From: Butyrivibrio fibrisolvens
GTDB lineage: Bacteria > Bacillota > Clostridia > Lachnospirales > Lachnospiraceae
Direction: 5' to 3'
Length of the DNA stretch: 64,000 nucleotides
NCBI RefSeq assembly: GCF_023206215.1
Contig: NZ_CP065800.1
Location: 1,550,001 to 1,614,000, forward strand
Of this stretch, positions 9,008 through 17,419 are shown in pieces (position 1 is the first letter of the stretch; every line of letters begins with the position of its first letter). The notes below the pieces were generated by a model. The model worked only from the letters and a program-made list of their open reading frames with translations. It did no database searches and had not been told where the DNA came from. The translations under genes were made by a program, and so were the position numbers.

Positions 9008-9352
9008 ATGGGGACAGTTATAGAAGTTGCTGACAATTATCTATACTATATTGTAGAACTGTGCACTATCATAATGGAGCTATTCGGTGTCATAATTCTT
9101 GTCTTTACAGCCATAAAGAGCTTCATAGAATGGCTCAAAAAAGATGAGAACATAAGACTCCACCTTGCTCAGGGCATTGCTCTTGCTCTTGAATTCAAGC
9201 TTGGCGGAGAGGTTCTTAGAACTGTTGTCGTAAGAGAGTGGTCTGAGCTTGGAATCCTTGGCGCGATCATACTCCTTAGAGGCGTACTCACATTCCTGAT
9301 CCACTGGGAGATCAAGAATGAGAAGAATGAGATCGCTCAGAATGAAAAATAG
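9008..9352 (+). CDS. DUF1622 family membrane protein
   Basis: A 114-residue integral membrane protein with three hydrophobic segments: about 14-38, 63-80 (weak, ALALEFKLGGEVLRTV) and 86-104. The pattern of a first helix, a charged loop with RLHLAQGIALALEFKLGGE, then a REWSELGILGAIILLR helix matches the DUF1622 family. Its function is unknown. A clear AAGGAGG site (8997-9003) sets the start. It stands alone between lipoprotein genes with no obvious functional partner. Confidence 0.8.
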   Translation: MGTVIEVADNYLYYIVELCTIIMELFGVIILVFTAIKSFIEWLKKDENIRLHLAQGIALALEFKLGGEVLRTVVVREWSELGILGAIILLRGVLTFLIHWEIKNEKNEIAQNEK

Positions 9353-9452
9353 TCCTTGAAACTTTACTGTAAACATAATGATCTTTATAGCTTATATATC
9401 AAAATGATAATGATAATATATCAGTATATGAAAAAATAAGTTGAGGGAAACG

Positions 9453-11102
9453 ATGAATAATTCAATCTATAGAAAAAAGAATCGCCTTATTTCAAGTTTT
9501 CTTATTGCCATGCTTTTGTCAGGATGCAGCTCTAGTCAGCTGGAATTAGGTAATAAGGATTTAGACCAATCTGATGAAGAAATCAGCACAAATGAAAAAG
9601 ATGCAGATGATGAAGCTGCCAAAGATGCAAGTGCTGATGATAGTACAAAAGACAGCAGTTCTGAAGAATCACAGCATGCAGAATCTGTATCAGACAGGCA
9701 GGGAGCAGGCGAGCCGTGGAAGAGTCCGGCAGGAGATTATTATCCTGAGTCGCCGTATTCTCATATTATCAGCTGCCTTCAGGGTACAACTGAGCTTTCC
9801 TATGCCAGGGATGTCAGTATAAAAGATCTCTTTTCAGGGACGGTGGAGTATGCATGCCAGGACATAACAGGTGATGGAACAGACGAACTGTTGATTCTGA
9901 CTGACAGAGACGGAAAAGGGTATATTACTGCAATAGGATACTGGCCTGAGAAGGACAAAGTATGTACTGTTTTTGAAAATGTTTTTAATCGCGGATGCCA
10001 AAACATTAGTACAGAAGGTTTCATAACAGATTACAGTTATGTGAATTCTGATGGTGATACAGTATATGACATAGTTCCGGATAAAGATATAGAGCAGACG
10101 GTATATTTCAGAACAGGTTCTTATCATAATACATACGGCAGTGTACTTCACAGGATCGATTATAAGACGAGCACATCTGAATATAAGCTGGATGATAAAA
10201 ATATAACCAGTGACGAATTTGAGCATTATCAGAAAATGACAGAAGAAACTGTTTCTTTTCAAAAAGCAGATTCGGTGGATGATGTTATTGCATACCTGAA
10301 AGAGGCAGACAACGGATATGATGAGAAAATGCGTTCATTTCTGCAGAAAAAGCAGAATGGAGAGGGAATTTTTGTTAATCCGGCATCCCCGGAAGCTGCT
10401 GACAATGTTTATGCAACTGCAGAAGAAGCATATGATGCATTTATGAGAAATGAGACATCCGTAAGATGTGCATATGAACTGACTGTAGTGAATGGGGATT
10501 TTGAATATGTGTATGGTGATAAATACACACTACAGGAGCTCTGTGATAAGTACTCCGGAGAAGCATCAAATAAGAGTGTGAGTATTGACTGCGGAAATGA
10601 CGGCGATAAGGAAATGTGCATAGCTATATCATCTGATAAGGGGATTGAACCTGTCGAGACTGATATTGTAGTCAAATACAGCGATGGACATCTGTATATG
10701 CTGCTTGTAGGCCAGAGCAGTTCAAGAAGTACACTTTTTGTAGATGAAAAAGGATGCATAAGAACTGAAGGGAGTTCCGGTGCAGATCATATGATGGAAA
10801 GTCTCCTTGTAATTGATGCAAACGGTATTACTCATCACATCTATGACTGCAACATAGTAGGTGCAGAGTCATTTAAACAGTATATACAGGATGGATGTGA
10901 ACTGGCATTTGACAGCGAAAAAGTTCTAATGTACGTGTATGACATAGACGGTGAAATATATTATTCACCCAAAGTACAGGATGGTGATGATGAATATCTG
11001 ACCAGGATCAGCAGCGAGTGTGCAGAAAAAGGTATTCAGATTACATCTGAGGATGAGGTGAATGCAATTATAGATAAGAAGAAAAAGGAATACGGGATTT
11101 GA
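9453..11102 (+). CDS. Large lipoprotein, paralogue of the 12340 gene
   Basis: A 549-residue predicted lipoprotein. The start at ATG 9453 is preceded by GAGGGAAACG; an in-frame TTG lies at 9441. The signal peptide ends in lipobox LLSGC and is followed by a 50-residue acidic linker rich in Asp, Ala, Ser and Lys. The body has no recognised catalytic motif. It includes a short FG-GAP-like segment (DITGDGTDELLILTDRDG), and its C-terminus resembles that of the 12340 paralogue (RISSECAEKGIQITSEDE). The first 75 or so residues are almost identical to that paralogue, while the middle is very different. Likely a surface-exposed protein of unknown role. Confidence 0.75.
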   Translation: MNNSIYRKKNRLISSFLIAMLLSGCSSSQLELGNKDLDQSDEEISTNEKDADDEAAKDASADDSTKDSSSEESQHAESVSDRQGAGEPWKSPAGDYYPESPYSHIISCLQGTTELSYARDVSIKDLFSGTVEYACQDITGDGTDELLILTDRDGKGYITAIGYWPEKDKVCTVFENVFNRGCQNISTEGFITDYSYVNSDGDTVYDIVPDKDIEQTVYFRTGSYHNTYGSVLHRIDYKTSTSEYKLDDKNITSDEFEHYQKMTEETVSFQKADSVDDVIAYLKEADNGYDEKMRSFLQKKQNGEGIFVNPASPEAADNVYATAEEAYDAFMRNETSVRCAYELTVVNGDFEYVYGDKYTLQELCDKYSGEASNKSVSIDCGNDGDKEMCIAISSDKGIEPVETDIVVKYSDGHLYMLLVGQSSSRSTLFVDEKGCIRTEGSSGADHMMESLLVIDANGITHHIYDCNIVGAESFKQYIQDGCELAFDSEKVLMYVYDIDGEIYYSPKVQDGDDEYLTRISSECAEKGIQITSEDEVNAIIDKKKKEYGI

Positions 11103-11213
11103 AAGCATTGATCACGGTGGTCCAAAATCATATGAGCGGAGCACCTGGTCAGGAAGGCTGGGAGGATTTCGTTCATAATCACAAATTCCTTTATGGTGGA
11201 TCGGAGAATGGGT

Positions 11214-12245
11214 ATGAATAGAAATAAGAAAATAAGTGATGAGCTTTTTATAAAGCAGAAGACAGTAATCGGATGTCTCATTTTGTTGACATCTTCTATC
11301 ATGGCAGGGTGCAGTGTGCATACAGAGCTGCCAACTTTGAAAAAAGAAGAATCTGTTCTGGATTACGACAGAAATGAGAATACGGGCTCATTAGAAGAGA
11401 GCAGCGCAGAGGATATTATCAGTGAAGAAGGGGACAATTCCAAAGAGACTGAAAGCTCTGAAAATTCCGCGTATTATCCTGAAGCATGGCGGCTTGCGAG
11501 TATATTTTACACAGGCAATGATATAGAGGTGTCTGCGGCTGATCTGTCGAAGGAAAAATATGGTGCCTTGCTGCATGAATATCATAACAGTGCTGATGAC
11601 AGGATTCATTACGGCGATGACGGTGTTTACAGTATAAGCGATGATGATCTGCGTTCCATAGCACAGGATATGATAGGTTATACCGATGATGACGGAATTG
11701 AATATATGATTTCGACATATGGTGTGAATGGAACCGGAGCATCTTCTGACATGCATGAGTTTATTGGAGAAGGTGATGGCTACTGTCAATACGATATTAC
11801 CAACTCTGTATATGATGAAACTGCGGATGAGTATATTCAGACCTGTGTAATGTGGACAAGTACTTTGAAAAAAGGTGTCATCAGCAGGGCTTACTTTAAA
11901 AAGAACACAAATTCAAGGAACATAGGAACTTTTGAAAAAATAGTTATGGAATCAGTGGATGGTGGAGATGGCAATGTGCCGCTCTTTAGTGAAGATGATG
12001 CGAAGGATGAGATATTATCCCACAAACTGTACAGCCTGACCGGAGATCTGCCTGATAACCAGTTTGAATTCAAATATGAAATAGAAAATCTGCCTTCAGA
12101 AAATGAAAATATATACTGTATTCATATGAGTACCGACAGAGATGTTGATCTGTTTTTTGACTTCAATGCTTGTACTGGTGATGTGACGGTCAGAAAGTCG
12201 GAAGACGATAAGGGAATGACTGTGAATCTTCTGAACATGGATTAA
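11214..12245 (+). CDS. Predicted lipoprotein of unknown function
   Basis: A 343-residue lipoprotein. I prefer ATG 11214 (MNRNKK), which sits 7 bases after the purine-rich TCGGAG; in-frame ATGs also lie at 11193 and 11208. A basic N-terminus is followed by a hydrophobic core and lipobox IMAGC. An acidic linker (about residues 35-90) leads to a folded region starting near YYPEAWRLASIFYTGN. No conserved catalytic motif is recognised. It is in the same lipoprotein group as its neighbours but lacks their shared N-terminal block. A hairpin follows the stop. Confidence 0.72.
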   Translation: MNRNKKISDELFIKQKTVIGCLILLTSSIMAGCSVHTELPTLKKEESVLDYDRNENTGSLEESSAEDIISEEGDNSKETESSENSAYYPEAWRLASIFYTGNDIEVSAADLSKEKYGALLHEYHNSADDRIHYGDDGVYSISDDDLRSIAQDMIGYTDDDGIEYMISTYGVNGTGASSDMHEFIGEGDGYCQYDITNSVYDETADEYIQTCVMWTSTLKKGVISRAYFKKNTNSRNIGTFEKIVMESVDGGDGNVPLFSEDDAKDEILSHKLYSLTGDLPDNQFEFKYEIENLPSENENIYCIHMSTDRDVDLFFDFNACTGDVTVRKSEDDKGMTVNLLNMD

Positions 12246-12249
12246 TACA

Positions 12250-12282
12250 AACAGCCCACAGGTAATTGTCAGTGGGCTGTTT
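12250..12282 (+). terminator. Hairpin after lipoprotein gene, weak T-run
   Basis: Perfect 10-bp arms AACAGCCCAC and GTGGGCTGTT around a 12-base loop just after the stop codon. Only a short T-run follows, so termination may be partial. Confidence 0.65.
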
Positions 12283-12339
12283 GACAACATGGTAATGATA
12301 AGATATTAGCGTATGAAAAAATTTAAGTCGGGGATAATG

Positions 12340-13950
12340 ATGAATAATTCAATCTATAGAAAAAAATATCGCCTTATTTCAAGTTTTCTTATTGCCATGC
12401 TTTTATCAGGATGCAGCTCTAGTCAGCTGGCATTAGGTAATAAGGATTCAGATCAGTCTGATGAAGAGATCAGCACAAATGAAAAAGATGCAGATGATGA
12501 AGCTGCCAAAGATGCAAGTGCTGATGATAGTACAAAAGACAGCAGTTCTGAAGAAAAGAGCAGCGAAGATCTTCTTGTAGACTCAGTTACATGGGACGAT
12601 TTGTATGATCCTACAGGAAATAGCGATGAAGATAATAAAGTTTATTTTAACATGAGTGATGGAAGTGTTCAGACCTTCGAAATCAGCTCAGATTATAAGA
12701 TTGAAGACCTTAAGATGGTTGATCTTGATAATGATGGAACGGATGATTACATTATCAGTTCATATTTTGCCAATACAGCTACAGAATACAACATCATATA
12801 TGCTTATACATTTGATGATGGTCAGATATCACAGCTCTTTCCGGTTAGCGGAATAGAAGGCGTAGAAGATGACGTTTTATATGACTGCCAGATCACAGAT
12901 GTAACTATTGATTATGCTACAGATGCGACTGTGAACGGACTAGAGCTTATATCATTTGGTAAAGTTAATGGAATGGTCTATGAGGACTCACATAAGATTA
13001 TCTATTATCAAGATGGCAAGTGGAATCTTAAATCCGATTATACTGACGCCGAAGCTGAATATGAAACCATTATGGCGCCAAGAGATAAGGGTTATATAGA
13101 TCTTGATGAGGAGTCTTCTAAGTTGTATCAGGCTTTCCTTGATGGAAATGAAAAGGCTATTTATGACATCGAAGGCGATAAGGGCCAGTATATCGAACCT
13201 TCTTTGGTTCTTTCTGATGGAGAAAAGTATACTCTTGATGATATCACAGGTAACCTTACGTCAGCAGATCAGTACTCTGAAGGATGGAAGGTTGAAAGTG
13301 TCACTGATACGTATATAGATTGCGGTCTGGATGATGATTACGAGATGGTTGTAAGCATATCTTTTGACACCGAATTTAGTTTTGATATGGTGATCAAAAA
13401 AGTTGATGGAAGTCTTAAGATTTGCTATTTTGGTGACAGCTGGAGCAGATGTCAAACACGCATATGCTATAACGGTATGATCTATTCTTATGGATCTGGC
13501 GGGGCAACTTCTCATGGAGGTTATACCGGATTTGTAGATGCTGATGGTCAGTACAAGCTGTGGTACGAAGAGTGGGAAGAAGGCTATGATGACTATGATG
13601 GTGATGGAACCTTTAGTGTATCACCTTATATAGACGGTTCTTCTGTGGATCTTACATTTGATATTCCGGATGCAGCATATATCTATAGTGAAGAGATATC
13701 ATTTGACGAAGGCGATGGATATGAGTATTACTATTTCTATATACTTGATGAAGATAGTAATGAGCTTCCTGACGATCCTGATGATCCTGATAATCCATAT
13801 GAAATAGTAAGGACGGAGTGTGAAAAGGCCGGTATTACTGCTATATCTAAAAAGGAACATGAAGAAAAGCTTGAAGAAAGAAGACAGGAAATAGGCCTTA
13901 CTGATGAAATATATGAGTACGGCAATGAATACCTGACGGAAGATGAATAA
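12340..13950 (+). CDS. Large acidic lipoprotein, paralogue of the 9453 gene
   Basis: A 536-residue lipoprotein. The start is placed at ATG 12340 by alignment with the 9453 paralogue; an in-frame ATG at 12313 would add nine residues. The signal peptide and lipobox LLSGC, plus the acidic linker, are nearly identical to the paralogue at both DNA and protein level. After about residue 75 the sequences diverge strongly. The body starts with an FG-GAP-like calcium-loop motif (DLDNDGTDDYIISS), contains a very Asp/Tyr-rich segment (YDDYDGDGTFSV) and a DDPDDPDNP run, and ends with RTECEKAGITAISKKEHEE, similar to the paralogue's tail. Probably a surface calcium-binding or adhesive protein; function unknown. 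Confidence 0.75.
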   Translation: MNNSIYRKKYRLISSFLIAMLLSGCSSSQLALGNKDSDQSDEEISTNEKDADDEAAKDASADDSTKDSSSEEKSSEDLLVDSVTWDDLYDPTGNSDEDNKVYFNMSDGSVQTFEISSDYKIEDLKMVDLDNDGTDDYIISSYFANTATEYNIIYAYTFDDGQISQLFPVSGIEGVEDDVLYDCQITDVTIDYATDATVNGLELISFGKVNGMVYEDSHKIIYYQDGKWNLKSDYTDAEAEYETIMAPRDKGYIDLDEESSKLYQAFLDGNEKAIYDIEGDKGQYIEPSLVLSDGEKYTLDDITGNLTSADQYSEGWKVESVTDTYIDCGLDDDYEMVVSISFDTEFSFDMVIKKVDGSLKICYFGDSWSRCQTRICYNGMIYSYGSGGATSHGGYTGFVDADGQYKLWYEEWEEGYDDYDGDGTFSVSPYIDGSSVDLTFDIPDAAYIYSEEISFDEGDGYEYYYFYILDEDSNELPDDPDDPDNPYEIVRTECEKAGITAISKKEHEEKLEERRQEIGLTDEIYEYGNEYLTEDE

Positions 13951-14042
13951 AAGTGCTTTGCTTCTCATAATATCAGGCTTCATCATCGTATCTTTTGCCC
14001 TGGATTACTTATTTTTGACTATCGATTAGTCTCATTAACTAA

Positions 14043-14117
14043 AAACTTCGCACTTTCCAAACATCCCTCGTCGGCACAGCTGTAAGGGGGAGTGTATGTT
14101 TGGAAAGTGCGAAGTTT
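14043..14117. repeat. 21-bp perfect inverted repeat between convergent genes
   Basis: Arms 14043-14063 and 14097-14117 are exact reverse complements (core CTTCGCACTTTCCAAACA) and flank a 33-base loop. The site lies between the convergent lipoprotein and LacI genes, so a bidirectional terminator is plausible, although T-runs are short. It might also be a palindromic repeat element. Confidence 0.7.
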
Positions 14118-14129
14118 GGGCGGACGCAG

Positions 14130-15116
14130 TTATTTGGTGGTGCCGCCCTCAACGAAGCTTACAGGGAGGCATACAAGCGGAGGCTTGATGCTCATGCTAT
14201 CCTGTAATAGCAGTTCTACGCACATCTCTGCGATCTTGTCAGTGGGCTGAGCTATAGAAGAGCAGGTATAGTCTTTGTTGCCATGAATCCTGACACCGTC
14301 AAAACCAATGATCTGTACATCTTCCGGAACCCTGATATCAAGCCCCTTTAGGAATTTAACAACATCATAAACTATAGCATCTGTAACGCAGAACATACCA
14401 TCAAAATCAAGCTTACCATTATGAATATGACTCTTTAAGAATTTGAGGAATTCCTCGTCACTGTCTGCATCGTCTATTATCTTCATTTCATATTCAAGCC
14501 CCTTTAACATACAGCCGTTTTCAAAACCGCCCCTTCTTTTATTGGGCTCATTATCAAGATTTGATCCCTTTCGAAGGAAGGCCAGCTTTTTGCACCCTTT
14601 ACTTGCAAGTATTTCGGCAGCAAGGTGACCACCGGCGAAGTTGTCACTGGCTACGCATGGGATGTTTGGAGCTATGATTCTATCGATAGATACAAAAGGA
14701 ACATCATCCGGAATCTGGAGATTCGGATTATAAGTAAGTGCTATGATCCCGTCAACCTTATTCTGAAGGACCATGTCTATATAGTCCTGTTCATGGCTTC
14801 TGTCATAGTCAGAACAGCTTAGAAGCATCCTGTAATTACGCTTTTGAAGTTCGATATTAATATAGTGAGCAAGGTCACCGAAAAATGGAGTATAGGTGTT
14901 TGGAAGAAGGACCGCAACCGTATAAGTCTTGCTGGCCTTAAGCCCTTGCGCATAACTGTTTACATGATAGTCGAGCTTTTTGATGGCTGCATTGACTTTC
15001 TTTACATATTCTTCACCTGTTGGCTTACCGTTTATGACCTTGGATACTGTTCCAAGTGATACACCGGCTTCTTTGGCGACATCTTTTATAGTAGGTATAT
15101 TTCTCTTTTTGTTCAT
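14130..15116 (-). CDS. LacI family transcriptional regulator
   Basis: A 328-residue repressor-type regulator. The N-terminal helix-turn-helix (about 9-35) reads TIKDVAKEAGVSLGTVSKVI and is followed by the hinge region with NSYAQGLKASKT. The rest is the periplasmic-binding-protein-like sugar sensor (KTYTVAVLLPNTYTPFFGDL, QIIGFDGVRIHG). It is divergent from the ABC importer, with the operator-like palindromes in between, so it likely controls importer, GH32 and fructokinase in response to a fructose-containing sugar or a derivative. The effector is inferred from the neighbours only. The ribosome site is GGAGGA just before the ATG on the minus strand. Confidence 0.9.
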   Translation of the reverse strand: MNKKRNIPTIKDVAKEAGVSLGTVSKVINGKPTGEEYVKKVNAAIKKLDYHVNSYAQGLKASKTYTVAVLLPNTYTPFFGDLAHYINIELQKRNYRMLLSCSDYDRSHEQDYIDMVLQNKVDGIIALTYNPNLQIPDDVPFVSIDRIIAPNIPCVASDNFAGGHLAAEILASKGCKKLAFLRKGSNLDNEPNKRRGGFENGCMLKGLEYEMKIIDDADSDEEFLKFLKSHIHNGKLDFDGMFCVTDAIVYDVVKFLKGLDIRVPEDVQIIGFDGVRIHGNKDYTCSSIAQPTDKIAEMCVELLLQDSMSIKPPLVCLPVSFVEGGTTK

Positions 15117-15289
15117 GAAATCCTCCGAGCCTGTTTAGTAGCGGCGATTTAATGTCAGGTGCACAGATCCCGCACAATTACTGGGCTTGATAGTTATACT
15201 AGATGATTGTTTGAATGGGGTAAATATATCTTGGCTTATTTTGGTTCATGAAATAATATAGCACATAATGAAATGAATTACAAATTTCA

Positions 15290-15301
15290 TGAAACGTTTC
15301 G
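15290..15301. promoter_or_regulatory. LacI-type operator, site 1
   Basis: TGAAACGTTTCG contains the perfect palindrome GAAACGTTTC, the general shape of LacI-family and CcpA sites. It is the site nearest to the LacI gene and may serve autoregulation. Confidence 0.6.
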
Positions 15302-15377
15302 TAGTTGTCTTTTTTACAAAATTTACATTTTGGAATCTACAAAAGCGACAAAATTAACAACTATTTGGCAAAAACTA

Positions 15378-15407
15378 TTGACGTGTATAACACAAATGGA
15401 GTATACC
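15378..15407 (+). promoter_or_regulatory. Candidate promoter for sugar importer operon
   Basis: A -35 box TTGACG (15378-15383) and a -10-like box TATACC (15402-15407) are 18 bp apart. Two LacI-type sites begin about 14 bp downstream, where a bound repressor would block transcription. Confidence 0.5.
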
Positions 15408-15420
15408 ATAGTTACATCAA

Positions 15421-15446
15421 AAAACGTTTCACGTAAAAAACGTTTC
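15421..15446. promoter_or_regulatory. Tandem LacI-type operators, sites 2 and 3
   Basis: AAAACGTTTC occurs twice, at 15421-15430 and 15437-15446, with a 16-bp repeat period. Each shares the ACGTTTC core with site 1. They lie just downstream of the candidate importer promoter, which fits repression by the divergent LacI regulator. Confidence 0.65.
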
Positions 15447-15558
15447 ATAGACAGATCGGCATATCCGGTATTTTATCTTGTATAAAATAATCTAACCAGG
15501 ATATTGCTTATCAAAAGTAATTCTATGATACCTGGGTAATTGCTATTAGGGAGGTTGT

Positions 15559-16476
15559 ATGAAAGAAAAAGTAGCAGTTGATTTTCGTAGCAAGCTAAAC
15601 TATATAAAGCGCCATTGGCAGTTATATGTATTTTTTATGATGCCGGCCTTTGTACTGACTATCATCTTCAAATATGTTCCTATGGGCGGAATCATGATTG
15701 CCTTTACGGAATATAACCCATTTAGAGGTATATGGGGAAGTGAGTGGGTTGGATTTGCTCATTTTAACAGATTCTTATCATCTCCCGATTTTATGACATA
15801 TCTGATCAATACATTAAAACTTAGTGTGTATGGACTTTTATGGGGATTCCCGGTTCCTATTATACTTGCACTTCTTCTTAACAGGATCACAAGTGTCAGG
15901 ATGAAGAAGAACATACAGCTTGTTCTGTATATGCCTAACTTCGTATCAGTTATCGTACTGTGCGGTATCGTTCGTATCCTTCTGTCAGTAACAGGTCCTG
16001 TGAATCTGTTCTTCCATTCAAGCATCAACTTCATGACTATGCCTGAAGCGTTCAGAACCATCTATATAGCAAGTGGTATCTGGCAGGGAGCAGGATGGGC
16101 ATCCATCATGTACACAGCAGCACTTTCCAATGCAAGTCAGGATCTTAGAGAGGCTGCCAAGATAGATGGTGCCAATATCCTTCAGCAGATCAAGGTTGTT
16201 GAGTGGCCTGCTATTAAAGATATCGTTCTTATCCAGTTCATCATGAGCGTTGGTAATATCATGAGTATCGGATTTGAAAAGGCTTATGCTCTTCAGACTG
16301 ATCTTAACCTTGCTTCATCTGAGATTATTTCTACATATGTATATAAGAAAGGTCTTCTTGACGGAGATTATGGTTTTTCTACTGCAGTAGGTCTTTTCAA
16401 TACTGTAATAAATATTATTCTTCTTATTTCAATGAATCAGGTTGTTAAGAAGATGAATGAAGGAAGGGGAATCTAA
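15559..16476 (+). CDS. Carbohydrate ABC transporter permease, LplB-like
   Basis: A 305-residue inner-membrane permease of the LplB type (COG4209), one of two forming the channel for an oligosaccharide importer. Six hydrophobic segments are visible, and the cytoplasmic EAA loop reads DLREAAKIDGANILQQIKVVEWP, which docks to the ATPase. A GGGAGG site precedes the ATG. No ATP-binding gene is present in the locus, as usual for this family, where a shared MsmX-like ATPase encoded elsewhere serves several importers. Downstream genes (second permease, binding protein, GH32, fructokinase) point to fructan or sucrose-type sugars. Confidence 0.92.
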   Translation: MKEKVAVDFRSKLNYIKRHWQLYVFFMMPAFVLTIIFKYVPMGGIMIAFTEYNPFRGIWGSEWVGFAHFNRFLSSPDFMTYLINTLKLSVYGLLWGFPVPIILALLLNRITSVRMKKNIQLVLYMPNFVSVIVLCGIVRILLSVTGPVNLFFHSSINFMTMPEAFRTIYIASGIWQGAGWASIMYTAALSNASQDLREAAKIDGANILQQIKVVEWPAIKDIVLIQFIMSVGNIMSIGFEKAYALQTDLNLASSEIISTYVYKKGLLDGDYGFSTAVGLFNTVINIILLISMNQVVKKMNEGRGI

Positions 16477-16477
16477 T

Positions 16478-17398
16478 ATGAGCACAGTAAAAGCACAGCT
16501 TAAAAAGAAAAGCGAATTTGCAAGATATTCAGGTGCAGATAAGTCTTTACTTATAACAGGATATGCCCTGCTTGCACTTTTCCTTGTAGCGATAATCCTT
16601 CCTATCATATACATAATCGTAGCATCCTTTATGGATCCTATAACCCTTCAGAATAAGGGTATAACCTTTGAATTCGACAAGTGGACTCTGACAGCATATG
16701 AAAGAGTATTGAGCAATAACCAGATCTGGGTAGGTTTTAAGAATGCAGTTATTTATTCTGTACTGTTTTCAGCACTGTCTGTATTCATAACACTGCTTGC
16801 GGCATATCCTATGTCAAGACCTGATTTTGTGGGAAAAAAGTTCTTCAATACTATTTTCATCATAACTATGTTTTTTGGTGGAGGTCTTATTCCTACATAC
16901 CTTCTTATAAGTGATCTTGGACTTCTTGATACTATGTGGGCCGTTATACTTCCCGGATCATTCAATGTATGGAACATGATAGTAGCAAGAACATATTTCC
17001 AGAACGTGCCTGCAGAACTTAGAGAGGCTGCAGAAGTTGATGGAGCATCTGATCTTACATACTTCTTCAAGATACTCCTTCCTGTATGTGTGCCGATCAT
17101 TGCAACACTTGCCCTTTGGCAGTTTGTAGGAATGTGGAACAGCTATTTCGATGCCATGATCTACATCAATGATGCTTCCAAGCAGCCACTTCAGCTTGTA
17201 CTTAGATCTATTCTCATTCAGAACCAGCCTGAATCGGGAATGATCTCAGATATGCAGAGTACTGCAGCAAGAGCACAGCTCGCTGAGCTACTTAAGTACT
17301 CAACAATTATTGTTTCCAGTCTGCCACTTATTGTCATGTACCCGTTCTTCCAGAAGTATTTTGAAAACGGAATCATGGCAGGTGCAGTAAAAGGATAA
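16478..17398 (+). CDS. Carbohydrate ABC transporter permease, YtcP/AraQ-like
   Basis: A 306-residue second permease (COG0395 type). The start ATG 16478 lies one base after the stop of the first permease and is served by GGAAGGGGA (16461-16469); an in-frame ATG at 16457 overlaps the upstream gene and is less likely. Six membrane segments are seen, with the EAA loop ELREAAEVDGASDLTYFFKI. It pairs with the LplB-like permease. Translation of the two is probably coupled. The substrate is inferred from neighbours, not from this sequence. Confidence 0.92.
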   Translation: MSTVKAQLKKKSEFARYSGADKSLLITGYALLALFLVAIILPIIYIIVASFMDPITLQNKGITFEFDKWTLTAYERVLSNNQIWVGFKNAVIYSVLFSALSVFITLLAAYPMSRPDFVGKKFFNTIFIITMFFGGGLIPTYLLISDLGLLDTMWAVILPGSFNVWNMIVARTYFQNVPAELREAAEVDGASDLTYFFKILLPVCVPIIATLALWQFVGMWNSYFDAMIYINDASKQPLQLVLRSILIQNQPESGMISDMQSTAARAQLAELLKYSTIIVSSLPLIVMYPFFQKYFENGIMAGAVKG

Positions 17399-17419
17399 TA
17401 GCAAAAAAGGAGAGGGAAA

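Larger units (their letters stand above)
15117..15558. other. Divergent regulatory region of LacI gene and sugar importer
   Basis: A 442-bp spacer between the divergent LacI and permease genes. It carries three LacI/CcpA-type palindromic sites and one sigma-70-like promoter, listed separately. The part near 15180-15260 probably holds the promoter of the LacI gene. No ORF of interest is seen. Confidence 0.6.
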
